Assembly: GCA_024742405.1 (NCBI GenBank)
Contig: JANSYP010000001.1
Coordinates: 930,001-994,000, forward strand
Direction of reading: 5' to 3'
From: Paracoccaceae bacterium
GTDB lineage: Bacteria; Pseudomonadota; Alphaproteobacteria; Rhodobacterales; Rhodobacteraceae
DNA: 64,000 nt
Part shown: positions 1-6,482 of the stretch, one piece after another
Layout: the number at the start of each line of letters is the position of its first letter
Position numbering within the stretch: position 1 is the stretch's first letter
Program-made: the position numbers and the translations under genes
Notes under the pieces: generated by a model
Told to the model about the DNA's origin: nothing
The model's database searches: none
What the model saw: only the letters and a program-made list of their open reading frames with translations

Positions 1-429
1 CCAATAGGCGCGGGAGGTCGGGTCGAGCGCGGCGCGGACATGCTGCCAGTAGAGGCCCGGATTTCCCGGCCGGTCGGCATGGCCGAAGAAGTCGTAGAAC
101 TGCGCCTGGGTCAGGGTCTGCGCGGCGGCGAGCTTGAGCCGGTTCAGCGCGACATGGGCCGGCGAGAGATCCACCACCGTCACCGAGGCCGGCCCGGCGG
201 TCAGATAGCTCATCATGTTGCAGCCGCCCGAGCCGATGCAGACCACGTGATCGTCGGGTCCGAGATCGAGCGCGGCCATGTCGACGACCGGGTCCTCCCA
301 GATCTGGGCATAGACGAGCCCGGTGAAGAGCTGCGAGAAGAGCCGCTCCAGCAGGCCTGTCTGACTGAGAGCATCGTTCTGGTGGACGGCGCCGCCCAGC
401 TGGGCGCGCGCGGTGGACGTATCGGTCAT
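1..429 (-). CDS. btaA: S-adenosylmethionine:diacylglycerol 3-amino-3-carboxypropyltransferase (BtaA, DUF3419), partial
   Basis: Only the 143 N-terminal residues are present; the gene runs off the left edge. BtaA-family enzymes transfer the aminocarboxypropyl group of S-adenosylmethionine to diacylglycerol, the first step to the phosphorus-free betaine lipid DGTS. Visible support is the family segment LVYAQIWEDP (residues 38-47), a Rossmann SAM-binding motif VVCIGSGGCN (62-71) and VVDLSPAH (85-92). It starts 65 bp downstream of a PlcP-type phosphoesterase on the same strand, which fits lipid remodelling: one enzyme frees diacylglycerol from phospholipid and the next caps it. The N-methyltransferase BtaB would be expected further left, outside the window. 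The family assignment is firm; operon membership is inferred. Confidence 0.87.
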   Translation of the reverse strand, partial: MTDTSTARAQLGGAVHQNDALSQTGLLERLFSQLFTGLVYAQIWEDPVVDMAALDLGPDDHVVCIGSGGCNMMSYLTAGPASVTVVDLSPAHVALNRLKLAAAQTLTQAQFYDFFGHADRPGNPGLYWQHVRAALDPTSRAYW

Positions 430-494
430 GGGTGGGTCGTTTTCTTCTTCTTGTTGTCTGTGAATGGCGCGAGCGCCGCAATGTGACGCCGGTG

Positions 495-1493
495 TCAGGC
501 GCCGATATCGGGGCCGCTCCGGTCGGCGGGCGGCTTCATGGTGGTCTGTAGGGCGGGAGGTGCGGAGGGACGGTTCTGGGACTGTAGGGGGGCCTTTGCG
601 GGCGTCCTGGTGGGGGACTGTTCGGTGCTGTGCTCGGACGGTTGCTCGCGCCGCCGCCGGCGTTTCCTGGCGCGCTCGCGCTGCTGGGTCGAGCGCGGGT
701 CGCGCGACCAGTCGACGATGTTCAGGGTGCCGTCGGGCATCTCGACGATTGCGGTGCAGCTTTCGATCCAGTCGCCGCAATTGACATAGGTGATATCGCC
801 GATCTGGGTCATCTCGGCCTTGTGGATATGGCCACAGATGATCCCGTCATAGCCGCCGCGGGCGGCCTCGTCGGCCAGCACCTTTTCGTATTCGCCGATG
901 AAGTTCACCGCGCCCTTGACCTGCTGTTTGGCCCAGTTCGAGAGCGACCAGTACTGACCGCCCCACAGTCGCTTGAGCCGGTTCAGCCCGGTATTGGCCA
1001 TCAGGATCAGATTATAGGCGCGGTCGCCCAGGTAGGCGAGCCATTTGGCGTTCATCACCACCACGTCATACTGGTCGCCATGGGTGACCAGCATGCGCTT
1101 GCCGTCGGCGGTGACATGGATGTCTTCGGGCTTGACCTCGACGCCGCCGAAATGGGTGCCGAGATAGCTGCGCATGACCTCGTCATGGTTGCCGGGGATA
1201 TAGGTGATCGGCACGCCGGCATGGGCCTTGGCCAAGAGCGCCTCGATCACGTCGTTATGGGATTGCGGCCAGTGCCAGCCGCGCCGCAGCCGCCAGCCGT
1301 CGAAGATATCGCCCACGAGATAGATATGGTCGGCATCGTGGTGATCGAGAAATTCCTGCAGCATCCCGGCCTGACACCCGCGGGTGCCCAGGTGCACGTC
1401 CGAGATGAAGAGCGTCCGGTAGGGACGCGGGCCATTCGGCGGCGGGGTGCCGGAAGGCTGTGTCAGGGGAGGTGCGAACGGGAGCTTGGTCAT
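495..1493 (-). CDS. plcP: Calcineurin-like metallophosphoesterase, PlcP-type phospholipase C / UDP-2,3-diacylglucosamine diphosphatase-like
   Basis: A 332-residue protein with the full metallophosphoesterase motif set: SDVHLG (31-36), GD (61-62), GNHD (101-104), THGDQYD (137-143) and CGHIHK (220-225). Automatic annotation would call it LpxH-like, but the family next to btaA in alphaproteobacteria is PlcP, which removes the head group of phosphatidylcholine and phosphatidylglycerol during phosphate starvation and supplies diacylglycerol to BtaA. The position directly upstream of btaA favours PlcP. After about residue 265 it carries a basic run (RARKRRRRR) and a Pro/Gln/Ser-rich tail that looks disordered. 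The start is the ATG at MTKLPFAPP; an upstream in-frame extension exists but is low-complexity. No clear Shine-Dalgarno precedes the start. PlcP versus LpxH substrate is inferred from context. Confidence 0.78.
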   Translation of the reverse strand: MTKLPFAPPLTQPSGTPPPNGPRPYRTLFISDVHLGTRGCQAGMLQEFLDHHDADHIYLVGDIFDGWRLRRGWHWPQSHNDVIEALLAKAHAGVPITYIPGNHDEVMRSYLGTHFGGVEVKPEDIHVTADGKRMLVTHGDQYDVVVMNAKWLAYLGDRAYNLILMANTGLNRLKRLWGGQYWSLSNWAKQQVKGAVNFIGEYEKVLADEAARGGYDGIICGHIHKAEMTQIGDITYVNCGDWIESCTAIVEMPDGTLNIVDWSRDPRSTQQRERARKRRRRREQPSEHSTEQSPTRTPAKAPLQSQNRPSAPPALQTTMKPPADRSGPDIGA

Positions 1494-1518
1494 GGCTGCG
1501 AGGGGTACCACCGCAGTC

Positions 1519-1536
1519 GCGACAGGGGTGTGACAC
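1519..1536 (-). promoter_or_regulatory. Candidate Pho box upstream of plcP-btaA
   Basis: Read on the minus strand, the sequence GTGTCAC-ACCC-CTGTCGC is a pair of 7-mers separated by 4 bases. Each matches 5 of 7 positions of the alphaproteobacterial PhoB repeat CTGTCAT. It ends 25 bases before the plcP start, so the transcript would have a very short leader or the true start is different. Phosphate control of plcP and btaA is known in other alphaproteobacteria, which makes the match more credible than its score alone. The same bases form part of an imperfect CAGGG/CCCTG hairpin. Confidence 0.35.
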
Positions 1537-1845
1537 CCTGTTTGGGCTGTGTTTTCATGGCCACATTCCCCTTCTGCCCGCGTGCTCCGACCCGTGATGG
1601 CATGTAGGTGCGATGGTGTCATTGGCAAAGAGGTCCCCTGCGCTGACATGCGCGCTGCCGATCACCGGGCCGGTCGGCGTGGCTTTTTGTTGACGGCGGG
1701 TACCGAGGAAGGAAACAGTTCTCGAGGCACCGTCGATCCGGCGCTTTTGGCGCGGCGCGGGACAAGCCGTCGGGAACGCCCGGAGACCTGCGCCGGCCAG
1801 TGGCGCGGCGTTCTCGGCGCCGGGCGGCAAACGGGGGAGTGAAGT
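1537..1845. other. Intergenic region between divergent plcP and the small exported-protein genes
   Basis: No convincing gene is seen. The reading frames through here have the skewed composition of chance frames in GC-rich DNA. The region should hold the promoter for the rightward genes at 1846-2931. The only detail worth noting is TTGACG near 1690, but no good -10 follows at the expected distance. Confidence 0.4.
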
Positions 1846-2160
1846 ATGTCGAAAACACTTGTGGCCGTCCTGGCACTCGTCGTCGGGCTTGTCCTGGGCG
1901 GGGTCGGGGGTATGGCGATGATCGGGGCGAGCACCGGCATCGGCGTGGCGACCGGCCTTTCGGCGGGGATTTGCGGGATCGTGAAGGCCGCGCAGGACGA
2001 AGAACTGCTGACCGACGAGGAGGTCGACCGGGTCTTCAACCGGGCGGCGAGCAATCTTTCCACGCTCACCGGGGCCGAGGACGAGGGGACGACGATCGTC
2101 GGCGGCGCGTCGGAATGCGACGCGGTATTGGCCAAGCTGCGCGAGGCGGCCAGCGGGTGA
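1846..2160 (+). CDS. Small membrane-anchored or exported protein of unknown function
   Basis: A 104-residue protein. Residues 4-45 form a long hydrophobic, Gly/Ala-rich stretch with GxxxG-like spacing (VLGGVGGMAMIGASTG), followed by a soluble, acidic C-terminal half containing two cysteines (ICGIVK and SECDAV). This could be a signal anchor with a periplasmic domain or two tightly packed helices. A GGGGAG ribosome-binding site lies 7 bases before the ATG. It is the first of three closely spaced small genes, all with export signals, which suggests a common envelope function. I do not recognise the family. Confidence 0.7.
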   Translation: MSKTLVAVLALVVGLVLGGVGGMAMIGASTGIGVATGLSAGICGIVKAAQDEELLTDEEVDRVFNRAASNLSTLTGAEDEGTTIVGGASECDAVLAKLREAASG

Positions 2161-2212
2161 CCGCCGCGCCGGATTTGAAACGGAACGAAAAGAAATGTCT
2201 GGAGACGGTAGA

Positions 2213-2503
2213 ATGACGAGATTTTTGCTTGGGATGGTGGTGCTCGGTACGCTCGCGGGCTGCGCGGAGACGACGGACGGAGTGGTCGCACGGGCGCCCA
2301 ACGCTGGCGAACAGGCCTGCCTGCTTGGCGTGACGCGCCAGACCAACAATCCCGACGTGGTGCTGCTGGGGTCCAGCCGGATCGACGCCGGGCGGCTGGT
2401 GCGGATCGGGGTCGGACCGGACCGCGCACCCTGGCAATGCGTGGCCTATGATGACGGTCGGACCGGCGACATCGCGTCGATCACGGACGAAGGCGTGTTG
2501 TGA
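2213..2503 (+). CDS. Small lipoprotein of unknown function
   Basis: A 96-residue protein with a short lipoprotein signal peptide ending in the lipobox LAGC (Cys16), so the mature protein is about 81 residues and probably anchored in a membrane facing the periplasm. The mature part has two more cysteines (QACLLG and WQCVAYDDG) that could pair, and a beta-rich, SH3-like look (RLVRIGVG). The start at MTRFLL is preferred over the ATG six codons upstream because it has GGAG at the right distance and gives a standard signal peptide. Its last codon overlaps the next gene's GTG start (GTGA), so the two are probably translationally coupled. Confidence 0.72.
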   Translation: MTRFLLGMVVLGTLAGCAETTDGVVARAPNAGEQACLLGVTRQTNNPDVVLLGSSRIDAGRLVRIGVGPDRAPWQCVAYDDGRTGDIASITDEGVL

Positions 2504-2931
2504 CCCTCTGGCGGGCCGGTCTCGCCGCGGGAGCGCTGGCCGTGATGCTGCCGATGCTTCTGGCGCCGCCTGTGGCGGGACAGACGCAGACGCAGTTGAG
2601 TTTTGCGCCGGGCAGCGACAGCGGGACCGCCAACGGCACGATCACCGGTCAGGAGTATGCCGATTATGTCCTGGGCGCCCGCGCGGGTCAGGAGATGGAG
2701 GTCGCGCTCACGGTCGGCGGCACGAACGGCAGTGGCACGGTCTATTTCAACATCCTGCCGCCGGGCAGCGATGGGGTGGCGATCTTCAACGGATCGATGA
2801 ACGCCGAAAACGGCGCGGGCGCGGTGCGCCTGCCCGAGACAGGCGACTATACCGTGCGCGTCTATCTGATGGGCAATGACCGCGACACCGGCAAGAGCGT
2901 GGGCTACAGCTTGGCGGTCACGATCCGCTGA
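2500..2931 (+). CDS. Secreted beta-sandwich protein (pre-peptidase C-terminal-like)
   Basis: A 143-residue protein starting at a GTG that overlaps the upstream lipoprotein stop as GTGA. Residues 1-28 are a Sec signal peptide ending in PPVAGQ. The mature part reads like a small jelly-roll or PPC-type domain: alternating short hydrophobic strands (YADYVLGARAGQEMEVAL, GTVYFNILPPGSDGVAIFN, TGDYTVRVYLMG) with a closing strand GYSLAVTIR. PPC-like domains bind surfaces or other proteins outside the cytoplasm; no catalytic motif is visible. It is the third gene of the small exported cluster. Its 3' end overlaps by 14 bases the end of the degraded minus-strand reading frame beyond it. Confidence 0.7.
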   Translation: MTLWRAGLAAGALAVMLPMLLAPPVAGQTQTQLSFAPGSDSGTANGTITGQEYADYVLGARAGQEMEVALTVGGTNGSGTVYFNILPPGSDGVAIFNGSMNAENGAGAVRLPETGDYTVRVYLMGNDRDTGKSVGYSLAVTIR

Positions 2932-3333
2932 CGGTTCTGTGCGGGCGCGGGCGGAGATCCGTGCCCGGGTTCCCGGGATCGGCGAGCCCGATCCAGACGT
3001 CCACCGCCGCCGGGTCGCAGCCTGCGCGAAACCGGCCGCCCGATGCCATGAGCGGCCGGCGGATGAGCATCGGGTCGGTGCAGAGAAGGACGAGAGCGCG
3101 TGCGCGCTCAGCCGCGCGCGGTCGGTTTCGCCGCGCATGATCGGCGGGGTCGAGGGGGTGAACCCGTCCGGCACGGAGAGCGCGACGGGATAGGCATGCC
3201 GCGACGCAGGCGTCCAGAGTGCCGCCAGCAGATTGCGAACCTCCAGCATATGGCCCGACGCCCGCAAGTGCCGCTCTTGCCGCCGGTTCGAGATGCAGCG
3301 CGGTTGTTCGCAGAAGACGAGATGCGCCACCAT
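2918..3333 (-). pseudogene. ArsC/Spx-family (nitrogenase-associated/YffB-like) protein, frameshifted
   Basis: No single frame covers this gene, but two minus-strand frames together give one protein. From the ATG at 3333 the frame reads MVAHLVFCEQPRCISNRRQ, then RASGHMLEVRNLL and LWTPAS, matching the N-terminal half of the ArsC-like family (Cys-containing P-x-C-x-x-N motif, thioredoxin fold). The match runs on to RGETDRARLSA near 3090. It then resumes one base out of phase with ALVLLCTDPMLIRRPLM, GGRFRAGCDPAAVDVW and WIGL, the family's C-terminal signature. A one-base deletion near 3085-3100 explains the shift. The segment between WTPAS and VPDGF is also shorter than usual. It is probably a pseudogene, unless the shift is a sequencing error. 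It follows the cytochrome c gene on the same strand. Confidence 0.78.
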
Positions 3334-3369
3334 GCTTGCCTTTGCGCTGGATGCGGAAAGGCAAGCATG
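3331..3369 (-). promoter_or_regulatory. Perfect 13-bp inverted repeat burying the ribosome-binding site and start codon of the ArsC-like gene
   Basis: CATGCTTGCCTTT and AAAGGCAAGCATG pair perfectly around a 13-base loop. On the minus strand the second arm contains both the AAAGG ribosome-binding site and the ATG of the ArsC-like gene, so in the RNA the start would be closed. The hairpin begins 13 bases after the cytochrome c stop. No T-run follows, so it does not look like a standard intrinsic terminator. It may act as a transcript stabiliser, a translational gate, or a terminator-like end of the dehydrogenase/cytochrome mRNA. Confidence 0.75.
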
Positions 3370-3381
3370 CGGCGTGCCGGG

Positions 3382-3993
3382 TCATTCGCCGGGCGGGGCG
3401 ATCTGGAGTTCGATGTCGGCATACCACTGGGCGAGTGCCCGGATCTCGTCATTGCTGAGTTCCGCGGCGATCGGGGACATGATGTCATGTTCGCGCTTGC
3501 CCGATCGAAAGGCCTTGAGCTGGGTGTCGATATACATCGTCGTCTCACCAGCGAGGTTGGGCGCGTCCTCGGCCAGGCCCAGCCCGTCCGCGCCGTGGCA
3601 GGCGACGCAGTTCTCCGGCCCTGCGGCCCCGTCGGCCGAGGCGGGCAGCGTGGCTGTCGCGGAGTGGGCCGCGTACCAGGCGCCCAGGTCGGCGATGTCC
3701 TGATCCGACAGGCCCGCGGCGACGAATGTCATCATCTCGTGCACGCGCGCGCCGTCGCGGAAGGCCGTGAGCTGGCCGCGCAGGTACGCTTCCGGCTCGC
3801 CGCCGATATGTGGGGCGAGCGGCATGCGCGCGAACCCGTCAAGCCCGTGGCAGGTCCGGCATTGACCGGCCTTGGCCTTGCCGGCCTCCGGATCGCCCAC
3901 CAGACCGGAATCCGCGGCCGTCGTCGCGCCCGCATCCGTGATGCCCTGGGCGAGGATCCCCCCGCCCAGAACAAGTGCCAAGATCGGGCGCAT
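3382..3993 (-). CDS. Periplasmic di-haem cytochrome c (cytochrome c4-like)
   Basis: A 203-residue protein with a signal peptide (about 1-24) and two c-type haem sites, CRTCH (45-49) and CVACH (129-133), in two tandem domains of about 80 residues each. Likely distal methionines lie in EMMTF (87-88) and DIMSP (172). This is the cytochrome c4-like, two-domain arrangement. The ATG overlaps the stop of the upstream PQQ-type sugar dehydrogenase (TGATG), so the pair is translationally coupled. The cytochrome is therefore the likely electron acceptor that carries substrate electrons from the dehydrogenase to the respiratory chain. A GTG one codon upstream is an alternative start. A strong hairpin follows 13 bases after the stop. 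Confidence 0.9.
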   Translation of the reverse strand: MRPILALVLGGGILAQGITDAGATTAADSGLVGDPEAGKAKAGQCRTCHGLDGFARMPLAPHIGGEPEAYLRGQLTAFRDGARVHEMMTFVAAGLSDQDIADLGAWYAAHSATATLPASADGAAGPENCVACHGADGLGLAEDAPNLAGETTMYIDTQLKAFRSGKREHDIMSPIAAELSNDEIRALAQWYADIELQIAPPGE

Positions 3994-5279
3994 CACTGCG
4001 CGGCGGGCTCTTCGTAGGAGATCCGGTAGAGCGCGCCGGCCAGATCGTCGGAGACCAGGATCGAGCCGTCGCGGAGCTGTGCGACATCGACCGGACGTCC
4101 GAGATACTCACCGTTCTCGTCCTTCCAGCCTTCGGCGAAGGGGATGGTCTCCACCGTGTCATCGTCGCTGAGCGTGCCGTCGCCGGTGAAGGTGACCATC
4201 ACCCGCGCACCGACCGGTTCGGTCCGGTTCCAGGAGCCATGCTGCGCCGAGAAGATCGCGTTCTTGTACTTCTCGGGGAACATGTTGCCGGTGTAGAACA
4301 TCATGCCCAGGTCCGCGGCGTGGGCCACGGTCTCGGAGACCGGAAAGGTGACCTCCACGGGGACTTCCATCTCGTCATAGCCGAAATCGCTGACGCGGAC
4401 GGAGCCGCCGCCATACCAGGGCGCGCCGAAGTTCTGGCCCATTTCGGTCTGGCGGTTGATCTCGCCCGGTGGGATGTCGTCACCCATGCCGTCGACCTGG
4501 TTGTCGGTCCACCAGAGCTCTCCGCTTACGGGGTGGAAGTCATGGCCGACGGAGTTGCGCACGCCGTAGGTATAGACCTCGCGGTCGGTGCCGTCGCGGT
4601 TCAGACGAATGATGCCGCCGATGCCCCACTCGTTGTAGAGGTCGAGCTTCTCGGGCGGAGCGACGTTGAAGGGCTGGCCGAGCGAGATGTAGATCTTGTC
4701 GTCCGGGCCGATCTTGCAGACGCGGGCGGAGTGGTTGAAGCTCTCTTCCTCCGGCGGGATCAGCGCGCCCTCGGCGACAAGGTTGAAGGCGGCCACGTCG
4801 GGGGATTCGTAGAAGAACTCGGCGGCCGGGAAGAGCAGCACGCGGTTCTGTTCGGCGATATAGAGGAACCCGTCCTTGGAAAAGCAGGGCCCGTTGGGGA
4901 TCGAGAAGGTCAGCGACGGCGCGAAATCCTTGACCTCGTCGGCGACGCGGTCCTTGTTGCGGTCGGTGACGGCCCAGACCTTGTCCTTGCGGGTGCCCAC
5001 GATGGTGACGATGCCCTGGGGGCCGACAGCCATGTGGCGTGCGTCGGGGACCAGTGCGTAAAGCTCGATCTTGAAGCCGTCGGGCATCTCGATGCGTTTG
5101 AGCGTTTCGCGGATCTGGTCGGCGTAATCGTCATCCTGGTCGATGACGGTGAATTCAGTCACGCCCGTGGACTGAAAGTTCGACAGCTTTTCGAGATTGT
5201 CCGGAACGTCCGCGCCCTGGGCATGTGCTGCGCCCGCAGTCAGCGCCGTGATGGCGATGGTGCTCAGAAGGTGTTTCAA
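3993..5279 (-). CDS. PQQ-dependent sugar (sorbosone-type) dehydrogenase, periplasmic
   Basis: A 428-residue protein of the soluble glucose/sorbosone dehydrogenase beta-propeller family. After a Sec signal peptide (KHLLSTIAITALTAGAAHAQ) it shows family blocks such as GFKIELYA, RHMAVGPQG, FLYIAEQNRVL, YGVRNSVGHDFHP, ELWWTDNQVDGMGDD, GQNFGAPWYGGG and FSAQHGSWNRTEP. The family oxidises an aldose or related sugar with PQQ as cofactor in the periplasm; the exact substrate cannot be read from sequence. The start is a TTG at 5279. No ATG fits, the signal peptide begins exactly there, and GGGAGA lies 5 bases upstream. The next gene is a di-haem cytochrome c overlapping the stop, its probable electron acceptor. 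Confidence 0.85.
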   Translation of the reverse strand: MKHLLSTIAITALTAGAAHAQGADVPDNLEKLSNFQSTGVTEFTVIDQDDDYADQIRETLKRIEMPDGFKIELYALVPDARHMAVGPQGIVTIVGTRKDKVWAVTDRNKDRVADEVKDFAPSLTFSIPNGPCFSKDGFLYIAEQNRVLLFPAAEFFYESPDVAAFNLVAEGALIPPEEESFNHSARVCKIGPDDKIYISLGQPFNVAPPEKLDLYNEWGIGGIIRLNRDGTDREVYTYGVRNSVGHDFHPVSGELWWTDNQVDGMGDDIPPGEINRQTEMGQNFGAPWYGGGSVRVSDFGYDEMEVPVEVTFPVSETVAHAADLGMMFYTGNMFPEKYKNAIFSAQHGSWNRTEPVGARVMVTFTGDGTLSDDDTVETIPFAEGWKDENGEYLGRPVDVAQLRDGSILVSDDLAGALYRISYEEPAAQ

Positions 5280-5699
5280 TGTCGTCTCCCTGGGTTTTCT
5301 GGTCGGTGCCGGCCCTGGATCCTGGCCGAACCGGTCTTGTGCGTCGTTGGCTCGACGCGGTTGGCGTGCCGTCCCCCTGGCGCGCATGGTTGGGCACCGG
5401 CTCTTGGCTGGCCGATGATTTAGTGCCCTTGGTCGAACTATTAGCCGATTGCAGGCACTTGACCAGAGGCAAACGCCGTGAGAACGCGAGTTTTGTCGTC
5501 GATTTGTAAGGTAATCCTCCTAGGCTTGGATACCGGCGACGCGGGCGTCGCGGCAGGGGCTGGAGCGAGTCTGGCGCCGCGCCATGTTGCAGCCGGAGGC
5601 CGCGCCCGGGCGCGGCGCCGGGCGGAGGTACAGGGTGGTGGAGTGCATGGGAACACGCGCAAGATGGACGCTTTGGGCCGGTCTCGGGGGGCCGCGGGC
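5280..5699. other. Intergenic region between the divergent sugar dehydrogenase and alpha/beta hydrolase genes
   Basis: It must hold both promoters. A 76-codon rightward frame (5279-5509) exists but has no ribosome-binding site and overlaps the TTG start and leader of the dehydrogenase, so I do not call it. A locally AT-richer patch around 5415-5520 (ctattagccgattg, cgatttgtaaggtaat) is the most promoter-like part. The remainder is very GC-rich and featureless. Confidence 0.4.
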
Positions 5700-6395
5700 A
5701 TGAGCTCCGCGGCTGGCAGTGGCGAGGCCGTCTGGCTGCACGGGGCGGGGCTGTCGGCGGAAACCTGGGCCGGTCGGGCCGGGGGGCGCTGCCTCAACCT
5801 GCCCGGCCATGGCGGCATGCCCCGGGCTGCCGAGCCCACGGCGGCCGGCTTCGCCGATCGGCTGATGCCGCTGTTGCCGGAGGGGCGGTTTGCGCTGGTC
5901 GGCCATTCGCTGGGCGCGATGGTCGCGCTGGAGATCGCCGCGCGCCGGGCGGAGGATATCCGCGCGCTGGTGCTGGCCGAGACGGCCTATACGATGCAGG
6001 CGCGCTGGATCGACCGAAAGGGCGCGGGGCTCGCGGTGGGTCTGACCCGCTGGCTCGGCCCCAAGGGCGTCGCGCGGCTCGCCGGGATGGGACAGAGCCG
6101 TGCGGTGCGCCGGGCGCTGAAAACGCAGACGGCGACAATGGCCCCCGAAGCGCTGACCGATGCCATGGCTGCGGCTCACAGCTTTGACGGGCGCGGCCTG
6201 CTGGATCGGCTGACGATGCCGGTGCTGATCCTGACCGGCCGGCGCAACCCGCGCACACTGCCCCAGGCGCGCGATCTGTCGAAACGGCTGCCCGATGCGC
6301 GGCTGATGGTGCTGGAGGGCGGGCACATGCTGCATGCCGATGCGCCCGATGCGTTCTACGGCACCATCGGAACCTTTCTGAAAGCCCATCCGTGA
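5700..6395 (+). CDS. Alpha/beta hydrolase
   Basis: A 231-residue alpha/beta-hydrolase-fold protein. It has the oxyanion-side motif WLHGAGLS near the N-terminus, the nucleophile elbow GHSLGAM with Ser as nucleophile, PVLILTGRRNPRTLP in the position of the acid strand, and the catalytic-His motif EGGHMLHADAPDAF near the C-terminus. No signal peptide is seen, so it is probably cytoplasmic. The fold starts almost at once after the ATG at 5700. An in-frame ATG at 5664 has a slightly better upstream GGGAA and is an alternative. The substrate is unknown. Downstream sits a small hairpin and then a CorA-type transporter on the same strand. Confidence 0.8.
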   Translation: MSSAAGSGEAVWLHGAGLSAETWAGRAGGRCLNLPGHGGMPRAAEPTAAGFADRLMPLLPEGRFALVGHSLGAMVALEIAARRAEDIRALVLAETAYTMQARWIDRKGAGLAVGLTRWLGPKGVARLAGMGQSRAVRRALKTQTATMAPEALTDAMAAAHSFDGRGLLDRLTMPVLILTGRRNPRTLPQARDLSKRLPDARLMVLEGGHMLHADAPDAFYGTIGTFLKAHP

Positions 6396-6431
6396 CACGT
6401 CTTGGAACTGCGCGGCGGCCCACCATGGCCG

Positions 6432-6451
6432 CGGCAGCGCGCACGCTGCCG
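6432..6451 (+). promoter_or_regulatory. Hairpin between the hydrolase and corA genes
   Basis: CGGCAGCG and CGCTGCCG form a perfect 8-bp stem with a 4-base loop, 36 bases after the hydrolase stop and 31 before the corA start. No T-run follows. It could attenuate read-through or be part of the corA leader; the sequence does not decide. Confidence 0.4.
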
Positions 6452-6482
6452 TGACGCCGCATCCGTGTCAGAGGAGAGAGCC

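Noticed and set aside
1524-1545. CAGGG...CCCTG hairpin upstream of plcP as a terminator
   Set aside because: It lies upstream of both flanking genes and has no T-run. A promoter-region role, including the candidate Pho box, is more likely.
5279-5509. 76-codon rightward frame starting opposite the dehydrogenase start
   Set aside because: No ribosome-binding site, overlap with the leader and TTG start of a well-supported gene, Trp/Arg-rich chance composition.
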